Assembly: GCA_014898425.1 (NCBI GenBank)
Contig: RCSZ01000013.1
Location: 496,001-560,000, forward strand
Length of the DNA stretch: 64,000 nt
Reading direction: 5' to 3'
Origin: Botryotinia globosa
Taxonomy: Eukaryota; Ascomycota; Leotiomycetes; Helotiales; Sclerotiniaceae
Under the pieces are notes generated by a model. That model saw only the letters and a list, made by a program, of their open reading frames with translations, did not search any database and was not told where the DNA came from. Each line of letters starts with the position of its first letter. Position 1 is the stretch's first letter. Shown piece after piece: positions 10,736 through 22,669 of this stretch. The translations under genes were made by a program, and so were the position numbers.

Positions 10736-11891
10736 TCATCTCACATATTTGCTACAACATGTTAGTCCCATTTGATTAATTGCTACCAATGCCGCTGGGT
10801 TGAGATTCAAACAACCAAACATACCTCATAAACTTCTTATGGAAATCGGAACGTAGCAAGTCCTAAAATTGGGTCAGTATCCTGTGATGGTAATTTCATG
10901 ACTGATAAAACATACATTGACGAATTCTTTTTTGCCTTTATCTTCGGTTCCACGAGCTTGATTTTTGAAAATGACATCATCGTCCCATCTGATAATCTTG
11001 AGTTAGCAGATACCGCTGCGAAACTTGTCCACGCCTAACATACCGCCTTTTAACGTTGAAGTCAGATTTGGCATTCAACAATGGATTGCCAAGAGCGATA
11101 TCATGCTCTCGCTCCGCTTCTTCAGCCGCTAGTCTTTCTCGTTCCTATTAGAGCATCATAATTAGTGGTGGATTTGGCAGTTTTGAAAAGCTTAATCTGA
11201 CCTCTTGTTCTCGTTTCTCGGCACGCTCGCGCTTAATCTTTTCAAGTTCCCGTTGAAGCTCCGCAGTCTCATCTTCGTCGTCATCGCTAGCATCATGTAA
11301 GCCTTTTTCCTAGAGGGTTGTAAATATTCGGCGAACCTGTCATCATCACTACTATCACTCTCTCCAGCATCGTCCGAGTCAGCATCTATATCTCGAGTTT
11401 CTTCTAGAATGCGCCGCCTCTTTGCTTCTGTATCTTCATCGTCCTCCACAGAGCCATTCTCGAGTTGTCTTTTGGATGTGTTTGTAGACGACTGTACATC
11501 TTCAATTACAGCGCTCGATCCTCCATTCTTTTTAGCGAAATGTGCTGCTTCTGCTTGTAATAATTCTGCTCGAAGGTCTCTGACTGCGGCTGCCGCATCT
11601 CCTCCCTGTCCTGGCTTTCTATAACTCAATTAACCTCAAATTCCCCAAACAAGAATAACAAGGGTTTGTACCGGAATTTCAGTTGTGTGTGAGCTGGAAG
11701 TAATCTTTGATGGTAGGCTGGGCCTCGTTGTGCTTCTTTTCCCACTGCCTATTTTCCATGAGAAACATTCTCTACAATTCGCAATGTAAATTCACTTACT
11801 GGGTCGAAGGTAGGTCTATGTGCTAGAAGGTTCGTTAGTAATTCCCAAGTAAAAATAACAATTTTGTCAAAAAGAGCTTACCGGTAGTCAT
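10736..11891 (-). CDS. CWC15: Pre-mRNA-splicing factor CWC15 (Cwf15)
   Basis: Nine exons: 11891-11882, 11822-11800, 11748-11672, 11624-11337, 11286-11202, 11144-11044, 10988-10916, 10862-10825, 10751-10736; 236 residues, all phases consistent. Cwc15 is a component of the Prp19/NTC-associated active spliceosome. Seen: the family N-terminus MTTAHRPTFDP, then GPAYHQRLLPAHTQLKFR, an acidic Ser/Asp-rich middle (ESDSSDDDSDDDEDET), a charged coiled-coil ELQRELEKIKRERAEK, and the diagnostic end NPLLN, DFNVKRRWDDDVIFKNQAR, TEDKGKKEFVNDLLRSDFHK, FMSKYVR. The first exon is only 10 nt and the last 16 nt. Intron 4 (11336-11287) has a weak donor, GTTCGC, but is required to join the acidic region to DEDETAEL in frame. 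It is divergent from RRP45. Confidence 0.93.
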
Positions 11892-12104
11892 ATTGTTTGC
11901 TGTGGAAAATGTAAATCAATGTTTGATAAAAGATAAGGTGAAGGCCAGACGCGATAGACCACCTACATTTGAAGATGCCAATGAGGCTGCGCTAGTCTAA
12001 TCAAAGCTCACCGCCTTACAGTTTCTGGCAAAAAGAAATCTTGGGGAATAATGTAATCCGCGCAACCATTCAGCGTGTATTTTCACGTCAATAAGTAATT
12101 CGAG
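11892..12104. promoter_or_regulatory. Short bidirectional promoter, CWC15 / RRP45
   Basis: Only 213 bp separates the start codons of two RNA-processing genes transcribed away from each other, so they must share upstream DNA. No defined operator recognised. Confidence 0.6.
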
Positions 12105-13093
12105 ATGCCTCGAGAAGTTGAGCCTTCTATCAATGAAAAGCAGTTCTTTTCGAAGGCTCTCAAAGAAAATTTGAGAATTGATGGAAGAAGCTTTGATCAA
12201 TTTCGAACTCTAGAGTTAGAGTTTGGAGATGAATATGGTGTTGCAGATGTGAGGTTAGGAAAGACAAGGTAAGAGATGCGATTACAGGAGATGCATTTTT
12301 AAAGCATCTTTTAGAAATCTGCTTCGAAAGTGATCTTTTCAACGGTCAATAGTAAGGCTGATAGTTCTCCAGGGTTCTCGTCAATATCACAGCTGAAGTA
12401 ACAAGTCCATTCCCGGATCGTCCCTTCGATGGCATCTTCACCATCACAACGGAGCTTTCACCTATGGCCTCACCCGCTTTCGAAACCAACCGTCCAACCG
12501 AACAAGAAGTATTGCTCTCTCGCCTTCTCGAGAAAACTTTGCGACGTTCTGCAGCCCTCGATACCGAATCTCTCTGTCTCATCGCTGGTCAGAAATGTTG
12601 GTCAGTTCGAGCAGATGTTCACATTCTATCACACGACGGGAATCTTATTGATGCGTCCTGTATTGCTATAATAGCTGCATTACAACACTTTAGAAAACCA
12701 GATACAAGTACGGAAGGAGAAACGGTGACTGTCTACACTCTAGCAGAGCGAGAACCTGTGCCTTTGAGTCTTTTACATTTCCCACTCTGTGTGACATTTT
12801 CATTTTATGGAAAGGGTCAAGAACAGACTAGATTGGTTGATACGACGTTAATGGAGGAGCAATTAAGAGAGGGTAGTTGCACGATCAGTATGAATCGTCA
12901 CGGAGAAGTTTGTCAAATTGCCAAGCTTGGTGGTATAGCAGTCGATGCCGTGGAATTGTTACAATGTACGAATATTGCGCTAGAGAAGGTCAAGGATATA
13001 TCTGCATATATCACAAAGAGGTTGCAAGAAGATTCGAAGAAAAGAGATAAAGGAGGACTCATGGCTGAGCTTAAAGCAGATAATTCAAGATGA
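12105..13093 (+). CDS. RRP45: Exosome complex subunit RRP45 (EXOSC9-like, RNase PH fold)
   Basis: Two exons, 12105-12268 and 12373-13093, intron of 104 nt; 294 residues. RRP45 is one of the six RNase PH-like ring subunits of the RNA exosome, acting in 3'-5' RNA processing and decay in nucleus and cytoplasm. Seen: MPREVEPSINEKQFFSKAL then LRIDGRSFDQFR, GDEYGVADVRLGKTR running across the intron into VLVNITAEV, ELSPMASPAFE, DTESLCLIAGQKCWSVRADV, HDGNLIDASCIAIIAALQHF and REPVPLSLLHFPLCVTFSFY. This block order is specific to the EXOSC9/RRP45 branch rather than RRP42/RRP43. The C-terminal tail is short (ends MAELKADNSR). Length matches yeast RRP45. Confidence 0.95.
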
Positions 13094-13318
13094 TGAAGAT
13101 AAATATTATGTCTAATATGTACGGCAGACTCTATGATGATCTCTTCTTCGACTCAACCTCCCAAACAGGCCTGTAAAATAGGCATTGGCCCCAGATGCTA
13201 ATGATCTATGAATCACACCAGGGTATTGGATATTCAAACTCCCCAAAATCAGATCAAGACGCCACCCAATTGATGCATATTCCTATTCCCGACGCTAAAA
13301 CGCAATACAACATTAGAA

Positions 13319-16300
13319 TCAATTATGCCCATCTCTTTCTTCCAATTCTCGCATGTACTTGACAAAGGTCTTCTTGTGAGTCTGTAAATGGTCAGGTCTC
13401 TTGCACGCTAAGTGTGTGGAGGTTGGATGAATCTTACCAATCCGGCATAACGGCCATCTTTCAGTACACAAACATATCTCAAGCCGAGTTTCACGAAACA
13501 TTCGTAGACCAAATCCATTGGGGAACGAATATCTAAAGCTACCGGTGCCTGTTTTGTTTCTTTGTCAGCAGTGGATTTGAAGATGAGCAGAGGTTAAATT
13601 TTGCTTACAGGATCAATGTAAGGCGTGAAGTCAGTAGGATCAACATGCTCTTCTTCATCCGAGTCATCATAGTTGCTGATGGTCGCCATGAGGCACAAGG
13701 TACCTGGCTCATTATCGAGATTATCGAGAGCGAATTCTAGATCGGGGGCCGGTATTAGACCGACAAGAACATCGTCTCTAATGATTGGCAATCCACCATC
13801 AACCTCCCCGGCCTGATGCAAAAGCTCTAACTTCTGGCGCAGGCTGCTAGCAGGTATCATGGGGGAGACTGAGATGTCAATAACTCTTTCTCTTCGAACA
13901 CGGGGCACAATATCTGCAAGATCGGAGGTAAATATCGGCTTATGCTTGTTATTGAGAAATGGGTAAGCGTTGAGGTTGGTCAATAAATCCTGGAAAAGTC
14001 AGTCTTTCCTCCGTACACTCATCATTCAATGATCTTACGTATATGCTCAGAGGTTCCATGAAATCTGCTGTCCATTTTGAGACCAAAACAGCGAGGGAAA
14101 ATGGTAAAACATAATCGAGACTGCCCGTCAATTCAAAGAGAATAACTGCCAAAGTCACGGATAATCTGGTTACTCCACACATTGTAGAACCGGCAGCAAT
14201 GAGAGCATAAACACCGGGAGTGATACAAGATGTTCCGCTCTCATGAGCAGCGCAACTTTCAAATATAGAAGCATGGGGGAATTGCAACACGAGCCATTGC
14301 ACCAAATGACCGACGATCCTGCCGAGTAGGCCGCCTACAACCATCGATGGAACATATATACCTGCAGGAACTTTCTGTGGCATTGTATTAGTGGATGACC
14401 ATGTGCTCGCTTACGAATAAGTTGAACAGAAGGTGTAACAGTTAAACTTACGATGCCAAACGTAATAATCGTCAATAGACCTTTGATGAAAAATGCAATA
14501 GTTAGCTGTCCAATGATGGGAAAGATCTCATCAATGCTACTGGGACAAAGGCCCATGCTATCTGATTTATCAGTATCGCAGGGACTAGCCAAGTTGAACA
14601 ACAATTTAGCTACTGGGATCTTCGTATACGGATTCCAATAGGAGACGAGACCCGTCAGTAGAGCAACAAGCATGACCTCAAAAAGAGGCCACTTCTTTAT
14701 AATCTCAATCTTCCTGAAAGACTGTGCCCAGGACCTAGATGCCTTGATAAATGTTGCACCGGTTATGCCACCGAGTACGCCGACCATGATGAAAGCGGCG
14801 AGTTCAAAAAAGTTCCAGTCCGTCAAGTAGCGAACTTCGAACATAACAATCTTGTTGGTGCCATAAGGATTGAGAAATTTTAGCGTCAGTGCAGCTGTTA
14901 TGCAGCAGAAGAAGGTTCGAAATAATGTTTTAGCTGGGAAAAAGTACGCCACTTCTTCCAAAGAGAAAAGAACACCGCCAATGGGGGCACCAAAAGCTAC
15001 CGCAACGCCTGCAGCCGCGGCCGCAGACAATACTTCTCTGCGTTTTCCGTCATTGTCATCGTATTTGGAGAATAAGCGGCATGCGATATTGCCCACACAA
15101 GTTGCAATGTGTACAAAAGGGCCCTCCTTTCCCAAACTTAGCCCAGATGCTACACTCAATATCAGAGCGAGTGTTTTGACGAGTAGAGTCTTAAAGCCAA
15201 GAAATCCATGCAAAACGAAACCGCTAAGAATTACGCGAACTTCAGCCACTCCACTGCCGGCGGCCGAATAGTAGATCATCGGAGCATTCGTCTCGGATCC
15301 CAGTGTGTTCTTCGGGCTGTTATTACCATCAACTGGCGCCTGGGAGTCATGTCGACTAAGAGCACCAAGGTTTTCATCTAACGTAGATAGTTGATATGTT
15401 GATGGTACGACCGTTTTGGTGGTCAAGGTCAAAAGACATGCTGCTGTTGCAAAGGCGACTACAAGTAAAACGTAAATAAAGAACTCCGTCAACTCCTCAC
15501 TGAAAAATGGTATTTCGACATAATTGGACCAAGATTTCCAAGCATCACATTTGTCTCCGTCAGGGCAACATCTCTGTCAATAGTCAGTTTACTTGTTCTC
15601 CCGCGATCAAAAGCAGAAAATATATCACGTTAATGTCGCCGAATCTGACTTGTAAGCTGTGATGGGCAAGTTCAAAAGTCATGTCGAATAATCAAGGGAG
15701 TTGATGAAAATTGCACAAACCTTTTCACTCATGAAAAATCCATCATGACAATAGCCATCTTTCCAGTCATAAATAGGAGTCTCCGAGACGTCAACGGTAT
15801 ATGCTATTGTAGCTGTCACGAATCCAACTAGGGCACTCAGTATCCAACCTTGTGTGCCATCAAAAAACGCCTTGATTCGACCTCGAAAATCTTTCCTACT
15901 TCGGAGTCCCTTCACTCGGTATGCATCTGCAATACTGTCATGAACCCAATCTGTTGATGTAAATTGATCATACCAAACTCTATCGTCTGTGGTCGACATG
16001 TTTTTGGATTCTCGCATCTGATCCTTGGGTCCATGTCTTTCTGAAGTTAATGCAGTGACTAAACGCTGGCCCCAAGATCCGGCACGGCTATGATGCCGAC
16101 TACCTCTTAAACTACCTGTTAATTATATACAATTAGCTCCATGCTCAGTACTATGGGAGAAAGCTGAAGCTTGATAAACAGTGGTAAAACTGAAGACTTG
16201 CCAGAGAAACTATGGTGACTTGGTAGATATGGGCGGTTGGTCTCCGCAGCGCCACCGAGACGTATACGAGAACGCCCCGCACTTTGTAGTAGAGGAGTTC

Positions 16301-16445
16301 GCTCGTCGGAAAGATTACTTGTTGATCTTTGAAGAGTTCTCATGGCTGTAGGTGAAGGTGGAGCTGACGAGTCCCTCGATTCAGGTGGAACATTCGACGA
16401 CATTGTAAAGTCGACGCCAATGTGGCTCTTGCTAGAAGGTCTCAT
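13319..16445 (-). CDS. GEF1: CLC-family chloride channel / Cl-/H+ antiporter (GEF1-like)
   Basis: Seven exons: 16445-16202, 16115-15721, 15573-14452, 14374-14039, 13989-13609, 13548-13438, 13381-13319; 883 residues. Start at the ATG at 16445; a second ATG (MSSNVPPES) 14 codons on is an alternative. Family role: anion/proton exchange in Golgi, endosomal or vacuolar membranes. Seen: a Ser-rich cytosolic N-terminus of about 120 residues; GSGVAEVRVILSGF near 319; GKEGPFVHIA with gating glutamate near 363; GGVLFSLEEVAYFFP near 414-427 with the proton glutamate, which argues for an antiporter; TFGI/KVPAGIYVPSM across intron 3; and two C-terminal CBS domains, the second split over the last three exons. 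Intron 1 (16201-16116) is a GC-AG intron with donor GCAAGT. Ala replaces the usual Pro in GSGxP. Confidence 0.93.
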
Positions 16446-17802
16446 ATCGGAAATGTCTCGGTGTGTCACCTAACACATCTCATGAAGATAGACGTTCTGG
16501 AATGACGACGCGGTACACAACGGCAGGAATCTGAAAGCTCGCATGCAAGAGCGGGAGATGCGATATGCAAATGCGAAAGAAGGGCAAGAGGAAATAATAA
16601 ATAGAAAGCTGAAGATGTACAGAAGATCGCCTCTCAATATTATCACCCGCAACACTATTTGACGAAGACTAGAAGTTTTCTTGGGATTCAAGTAGGAAGT
16701 TGGAGTGTTGGTGTTGGAAGTGGCTTTGACTTTTAGAGATCGGGAATTGGAGCAAATGCGGAATCAAGAAGCATCAAATGAAATGTGGAGGAGAAACAAG
16801 GGTCTTCGAGGCTAGTTGAACCCTGGAATTTATTGTTTTGAAGTTCAGAATTGATATTAATATTGAGCGGTCGGACTTTCCTGCTGCAGTTTGCTTTTGA
16901 TGTAACAATGTCGTACTGTAATATTCAATGATCAAATCGGTGTAGGTGCGATGTGCAAGAATAGACTCTCCCAGCTGGGCCAAAAGTCTGACGGGAAACA
17001 ATGAACACAAGCAAAGATGAAAAGATGAGAAGATCAATGTCAAAGACGCATCCTGATGGTTAATTGCGGAACCAAGAGGCAGAAGTGGGAGTTGGAGTTT
17101 GAAGTTTGGAATAATTATGGGAAATGATATGGTTAATGCGCTTAAGATAGCATTTGCAATGCAGGCTCGAGGCAGGGCGGGATAGCCTCGATAAGGCTCG
17201 ATAAGCTTCATGAAAATGAGAAGGTCTACCTAGTACCTACTAGGTAAATGCTTAGGTAATACAGCTTTCTTGGAAGCTGTCTTGAAAGTCACAAGCGCTG
17301 TGAAACATACGAGTGCATGAGATCATACAATTTATATTCCGCGAGCCATAAAGCAAGTTGATGATAACCTCTCTGCGGGATCTAACCAATCAGCATGATA
17401 AGTTATAAAACATTCAATGCTCAAAATGACTCGTGAACTACCGATACTTACGACTCACAAGATGGATCATAGTAGATCGCAGATGGCAGTAACGTCAGCA
17501 TCGACATCAGCATTAGCATCAAAAAGGAAGCGTCACTCATGACATCGGAAAAGTAGAGGATATTCGATTTGGGTGTGCATACCATTCCGTCCGCACCGAG
17601 ACACCCAATATTCGATAGCTAGCTGAGAGGGCCTACTGGGTCGTCAGTATGACTTTCTGGAAAATCCATACTCCATGAGGTACCATTGATGAAAGAGCTA
17701 ACCTGTGGAGATGAAATCCACGAGGTAACGTGATAGCTGAGCGTACAAAGTAGGCAATCTCGCAATTCAACTCCCGCGAATATCGCGTCAAAATCCATGA
17801 GC

Positions 17803-17840
17803 CCATCATCCATCATCCGTCATCCATCATCCACCCCATC
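17803..17840. repeat. CATC-type microrepeat
   Basis: Reads as repeated CATCATC/CATCCGTC words. Simple sequence in an intergenic region. Confidence 0.65.
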
Positions 17841-18125
17841 CCGTCCCACTAATAATCCAGAGAGCTACAAAGTACTACCTATCTAGTACCTAAGCTCCAC
17901 AAAATATCCAGAATTGTCCACTTCGTACATCGCACGCACATTACATACATCAATTGAGGAGAGACTACAGATCTGTCAGGGTGCATTTGAGGCTTTTAAT
18001 TTCCATTGGTGTTTGTTTCGATTCCTACAACTGACTGAATACTACCTCTGTAGACAGTCCGTTTCTCAAGATTGTTTCGTGAACTGCATATCGCTTTTCG
18101 TTTTCTTCCCCGGCTTCCTATTGCT

Positions 18126-18158
18126 GCACTGCTGCATTCCTGCATTCCTGCATTCCCG
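18126..18158. repeat. Short tandem CTGCATTC repeat
   Basis: About four imperfect 7-8 bp copies of CTGCATTC in the 5' region of the IAH1-like gene. Confidence 0.65.
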
Positions 18159-18243
18159 CTATTGCGTGTTGGAACTAGCCGATGCGGCTACGAATCAATA
18201 GGCATAGAAATCATTAGTTAACGTCTGCCGTACCACATTTGAC

Positions 18244-19342
18244 ATGGCTTTCAAAGGGTACCCCCAATTTATTCTATTGGGCGATTCCATTGTTCAATTC
18301 TCAAGTCATCTGCGGGACGGCTTTTCCTTTACTGCGGGTCTTGAAGAACGTGAGTTCACTGCTCCAAACTAGAACCATCTGGTCACTCATTAATCCATTC
18401 TTAGACTGCTCTAGGCGGCTCCAGATAATAAACCATGGGTTGAGCGGGTATAATACCGATAATGCTCTTGAGATTCATCAGCACCTCGTCCCAGATCCAA
18501 CCACTGCAAAAGTTCCCTATCTGGTACGTCAAGAACTACCATGTAGGACTCGTTCCTTCATAGATACTCCCCTTCAAGCCTCGTCGTTATTGGTGCGAGG
18601 CTGTCCTTAGGCCATTTCTCTGTATACTAATAGAATGTGCTGTAAGCTCGTCCTGTTCGGTGCGAATGATGCATGTCTACCGGATGGTCCCACGGGTCAA
18701 CATGTTCCATTGGAAAATTACAAGAAAAACATTGAGATCCTGCTCCAAAATTGGAGTTCCATAGCACAACGCCCCACGATTTTACTAGTTACACCACCGC
18801 CTATCAACGAAGTTCAGCTTGAGGAACAAGACCTCCAGAAGGGGTATTCTTCTCTCACGCGATCACAGGATAACACAGCCAAATATGCAGCTGCAGTTAG
18901 AGAAATCGCCGATGAATGGAAAGATCAAAACGTGGTATTGGTCGATCTATGGAAGGCTATTTTGGTCAAAGCAGTAGAGTTGAGTCGAGATAATACTGGC
19001 GACCTAGAAACGATTGGCACCAAACGTGCTGGGGATGATAAGGCTATGAGGGCACTTCTCACCGACGGTCTTCATCTTTCTGGTGACGGATACAGAGTAT
19101 TCTTGAACGAAGTCATACCATTGGTTGGAAAAGAGTGGAAAGAAGAGCCCTCGGATAGCCCCAGCTGGGTATTTCCACACGTAAGTATACCGTTTGTGTT
19201 TTCTTCTGGCTCCTAGATGTGTTCTCTAGGTGGCTATATATCATTCCCTCAAGATGTAGTGTTGATAATGCTAATAACATGATAATAGTGGACACTAGCT
19301 CCTAAATTCAGTCATTCAACGGAATGCATGCATGATGCATAG
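18244..19342 (+). CDS. IAH1: SGNH/GDSL esterase, isoamyl acetate-hydrolysing (IAH1-like)
   Basis: Four exons: 18244-18349, 18405-18523, 18647-19180, 19289-19342; 270 residues. Yeast Iah1 hydrolyses acetate esters such as isoamyl acetate. Seen: block I FILLGDSIV with nucleophile Ser15, block II NHGLSGYNTDNAL, block III VLFGANDACLP (Asn82), then TPPPINE, and block V DGLHLSGDGY with Asp215 and His218. The short last exon adds WTLAPKF, matching the tryptophan-rich end of the family. Intron 2 (123 nt) has a TACTAA branch site and an acceptor GTAAG; it joins VPYL directly to LVLFGAND, as in homologues. An open stretch across this intron could mislead gene prediction. The natural substrate in this organism is inferred. 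Confidence 0.9.
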
Positions 19343-20708
19343 AAAGGTGTGTAGGCGGTCTTCTCCATGATTAGAACATACATGCAAGGAATATTTCTAG
19401 ATTCCTTAGATCTGATAGAGACAGCTCACCTATTTATTAAGTATTGATTGATTGAGGGATGATTCGCTTCACGGAAAGGTGTTCAAAAAATCAAACGAAC
19501 AACGAAAGTAAATTAGCATGCTTATATTAGTCAAAAGAATTGCAGAAGCTTCAATCACGAAGTCAGCCTAGAGCCAGTACCCAGGATGATTGTTAGCCAC
19601 CTATTAGATGATTGTCGAAATTTAATCTTTGGAGTGCCTTGGGTTAGAAGTCCGCAATGTATGTAGCTCATATTGCTTGTGCAATACCTTTGTATAACAT
19701 GTATTACTAATTAGACTGTCAGGGCACTTAGCGCCGAAAATGCATGAATACCACTTAAGGTTAGTTATCCTTGTGATTTAATAGGGTTGCCGCAACCAAA
19801 TTCAAGGACCCTACCAGCTACACTACCGCCAGAGCAATTAATGACATCCTTTGATCCAAACCCAAATCCCACTCAACAACTTGTTATTGATTGATAATTT
19901 GATTTCCTAATATACAACATACAATATACCAGCTTCATAATAATCAGCTTTGATACTACCCACTACTTTCCAAAAAAAAATTCAAAAGGCAAACGCAAAT
20001 CGATTTACTGCAAATCTAGTGTTTACTTGTACCCCCACTGCGATCCCAATCTTCCTCAAAGGGCAAAACAACGACATACAACAAACACGACAAATTATCT
20101 GCGAAAAGGCAAACAACAAACGTAATTGCTGGGAAGCTCTTCGATCTCCTTCAGTTCAACCTATTCGACACCATCTTGCGAATCAAATAATAATCCCAGA
20201 AGGCACAGACTTGCAACGAAGCAGACCACGATTACATTCCTCATTTGATACTTGCACGACTCTCAAAGAACAGCTAGACACAACAATAGTCAAAGAACCT
20301 CCATCCACATTTCAGAGCCAATTCCGTTTCAAAATAAAATCTGCGAGATCAGGTATTAATCGATCATATAGGCAGGAGGGTGTCTCAAATATCAGATCGT
20401 CGGCCGATGCCGTGGGGGAGGCTCACAAAGAGCCGTTGTGTACTTCGTTGGCATTAAGCACAAGATACAAGAGCTGAAATTTCCTCCAAATTTCCATAGT
20501 TGGCCAGGTGCTAAACATTTCGTGATATTCCTCGGTTGGATTGGAACAATCTCTCTCATCAGACGATAAATTACGAGCGTCTGGGGATAATTGCACAGCA
20601 TTGTTGCGGTGACCCTCATTGGTCGATTTCCTTTACAATTACTCCCATGCCATCAAGTGTGAGACTTGAAAACACAACTTCCCTGGGGGTTACAAGGAAA
20701 GGATTGGA
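19343..20708. promoter_or_regulatory. Intergenic region and probable long 5' UTR of the downstream gene
   Basis: About 1.37 kb between two plus-strand genes. The second half (about 19,900-20,700) is A/C-rich and looks like a long fungal 5' leader. A 175-codon open frame at 19950-20477 begins at TTG and has no family resemblance. No RNA gene seen. Confidence 0.5.
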
Positions 20709-22669
20709 ATGGATTCACAGTTCCCGGCTTCACGAGAAGAACTATATCATGTTCAAATGGACGTGAAGCATGTACAAGCCGTACAAATCAACCATTCCGA
20801 CCGCCTCATGAGACTGGAGAAGCGCCAAGCGGACGATGCCGCTCTCAAATCTGTTTGGGGTACAAATTCGCCATTTCCTGGTATTTTGAGCGGTACTCCT
20901 CAACAAGGTATGTGTTAGACTTGATCCTCACAAGGCTGGTTAGAATACTAACATACTGAATCATAGGCCCTGTTCACAACTCTCCTACGGATGTTTTCGA
21001 TGACTTTGATGACGAAGAAGAGCATAATTTACTTGGGAGTCTCCATCTAGACAACGACGAGGAGCCAGTGCGTAGAGGTACTTCGAGAGCTAACAGTGTA
21101 CGCTTCGACGTGAGCGCTCTACAGGGGTCACATTGGGCACAAGCATCAAGGGCGTCAGGAGAGTTTGGTCCCGCTCGCCCGACTAGTGGATTTGGCAGTC
21201 ATCCTATGACTGAGCGTACCTCATCGCATAAGTCAGACGGAAGGCATAGCTCTGCTGGTCACTCTGTCCACTCCACCCATTCTGTTCCCTCTGGACGTAC
21301 AAGCAGCCTAGGCTTGGATACCAATTTTATGATCGGGAACCCGGACGATGATTCACCCCTGGAAATACCGGACCCTCCTCCAGGTCTGTTTATTCTGGGC
21401 TCAGTACCTTCAATCATCAGATGCTGGCTTACGGTCAACTTTTCTCACAGTGCACTCCTATATGCCGATATTTGTACAGGCTCACAAAAATCGATCCTTG
21501 ACCATTCGCTTGTGAAAGAGCTTGGCCTAATAAATCAAATGCAAAAGGATCCAACAAATGGACGTTACGTTATCAGACTACCTGTGTATCTTCCGGAAGC
21601 AATTATAACACAATCGTCTTCTAGAGTCAATAGTCCCGGCCCTCATTTACCGACTCTCACAGCAGATTTCGAGGTAGTTGGCATAAATCAACGACCCTTT
21701 ACCGATCTTAAAAGATCAATACGTGTATTTATTGGTAGTGATACTCTACGTGCGCACAACGCAGATATACTCTTCTCGCAAAACCTCATGACACTCTTCG
21801 GCGATGATCGTAATAAACTGTCTGTGCCATTCGTGCGACCGGAAGATGAACTTCTCTTCAAGAATTTGTGCACCGCAAATATCCCATCTGAAAGAAACGA
21901 ACTCAAAGCAACGGCTCTTCCTTTTACGCCCAGTGAAAAGCTATCCAAGATTGAACCTACGAACGCAGGTGATGTAGTTGATGGGTCACGTGCTGATCAT
22001 GTCAAGTCCACAGGCAAAGATGACCAATCTGAAAGTGTTACAAACCCACAAACCAGCTCTGCCGCCACGTCTTCATCGCCTGTTCACGGTAATCCCCCCG
22101 TGTTGGAAGCTGAGATTTATACGAAGAGAAGTGGTAGTACTTCAGACTCGGAAATTTTGCACAAATCGGACCAAGGCGTGGCAGATGCAAACAAAGTCGA
22201 GTCCACGAATGCAGCTGATGCGCTCAAACGTGAAACGTCTGTAGGAACTTGGGGTTCATGGCGGCAAGGCAGTACACCACTGAATGCTGATCACAATAGT
22301 GATCCTACGAGTGGGTATCAAAGAGCAGTTCGCGGAGGTCGAAGTATGAAGGTGCTAAAACCATCAAAATCCATTTCGTCTCCGACAAATCTAGCTGCTA
22401 GTCGTTCATCGTCTGGGGCGAGAACAGGTGCATCTTACGAACCGGCGCCTTCAAGAGCAATGGCTGATCTCAAACGCAAGGATCAACCCAATGGGACTGA
22501 CAAATCACAGCTTCGTTGGGAACCAAAGAGAGTAAGTTCAGAGGATCAGAAGAGTGCTAAAGTGATTACAACCATTCCGCGATCCTCAAATCCAGTAGGC
22601 GGTGCTTCAGCTTTCGCATGGATGAACTCCAGCAAGCCGAAGGTTTCTGTCGCCCCCACAGACTCCTGA
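20709..22669 (+). CDS. Fungal conserved protein with retropepsin-like region (unnamed)
   Basis: Two exons, 20709-20907 and 20967-22669, intron 59 nt; 633 residues. Start MDSQFPASREELYHVQ opens a predicted coiled coil (about 1-50), followed by VWGTNSPFPG, an acidic stretch and a long Ser-rich disordered region. The folded part is about residues 206-360: LFILGSVPSIIRCWLTVNF, LLYADICTGSQKSILDHSLV, then KELGL, a YVIRLPVYLP strand, and FIGSDTLRAHNADILF. The order of a D/C-T-G turn, a helix with LVKELGL, and an (I/L)GxDxLRxHNAxIxF block is that of retropepsin-like aspartic protease domains, but the catalytic DTG reads CTG (236-238). The rest is disordered and Ser/Lys-rich. No function can be assigned; I recall similar proteins as widespread, uncharacterised ascomycete proteins. 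Confidence 0.8.

Larger units (their letters stand above)
16446..18243. promoter_or_regulatory. Divergent upstream region, CLC gene and IAH1-like gene
   Basis: 1.8 kb between two divergent starts. It holds CTAGGTA-type words (near 17228-17256 and 17879-17892), a CATC-rich microrepeat near 17803-17840 and a CTGCATTC tandem near 18126-18158. Open frames of 60-145 codons (16774-17211 minus, 17914-18201 plus) look like UTR or promoter sequence rather than genes. Confidence 0.5.

Noticed and set aside
16774..17211. 145-codon minus-strand frame upstream of the CLC gene
   Set aside because: Starts at ATG, but composition and position fit promoter or leader sequence and no motif is seen.
17914..18201. 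95-codon frame upstream of the IAH1-like gene
   Set aside because: Overlaps a simple tandem repeat and the likely leader; no family resemblance.
19950..20477. 175-codon frame in the leader of the retropepsin-like gene
   Set aside because: Begins at TTG and has the A/C-rich look of a fungal 5' UTR.
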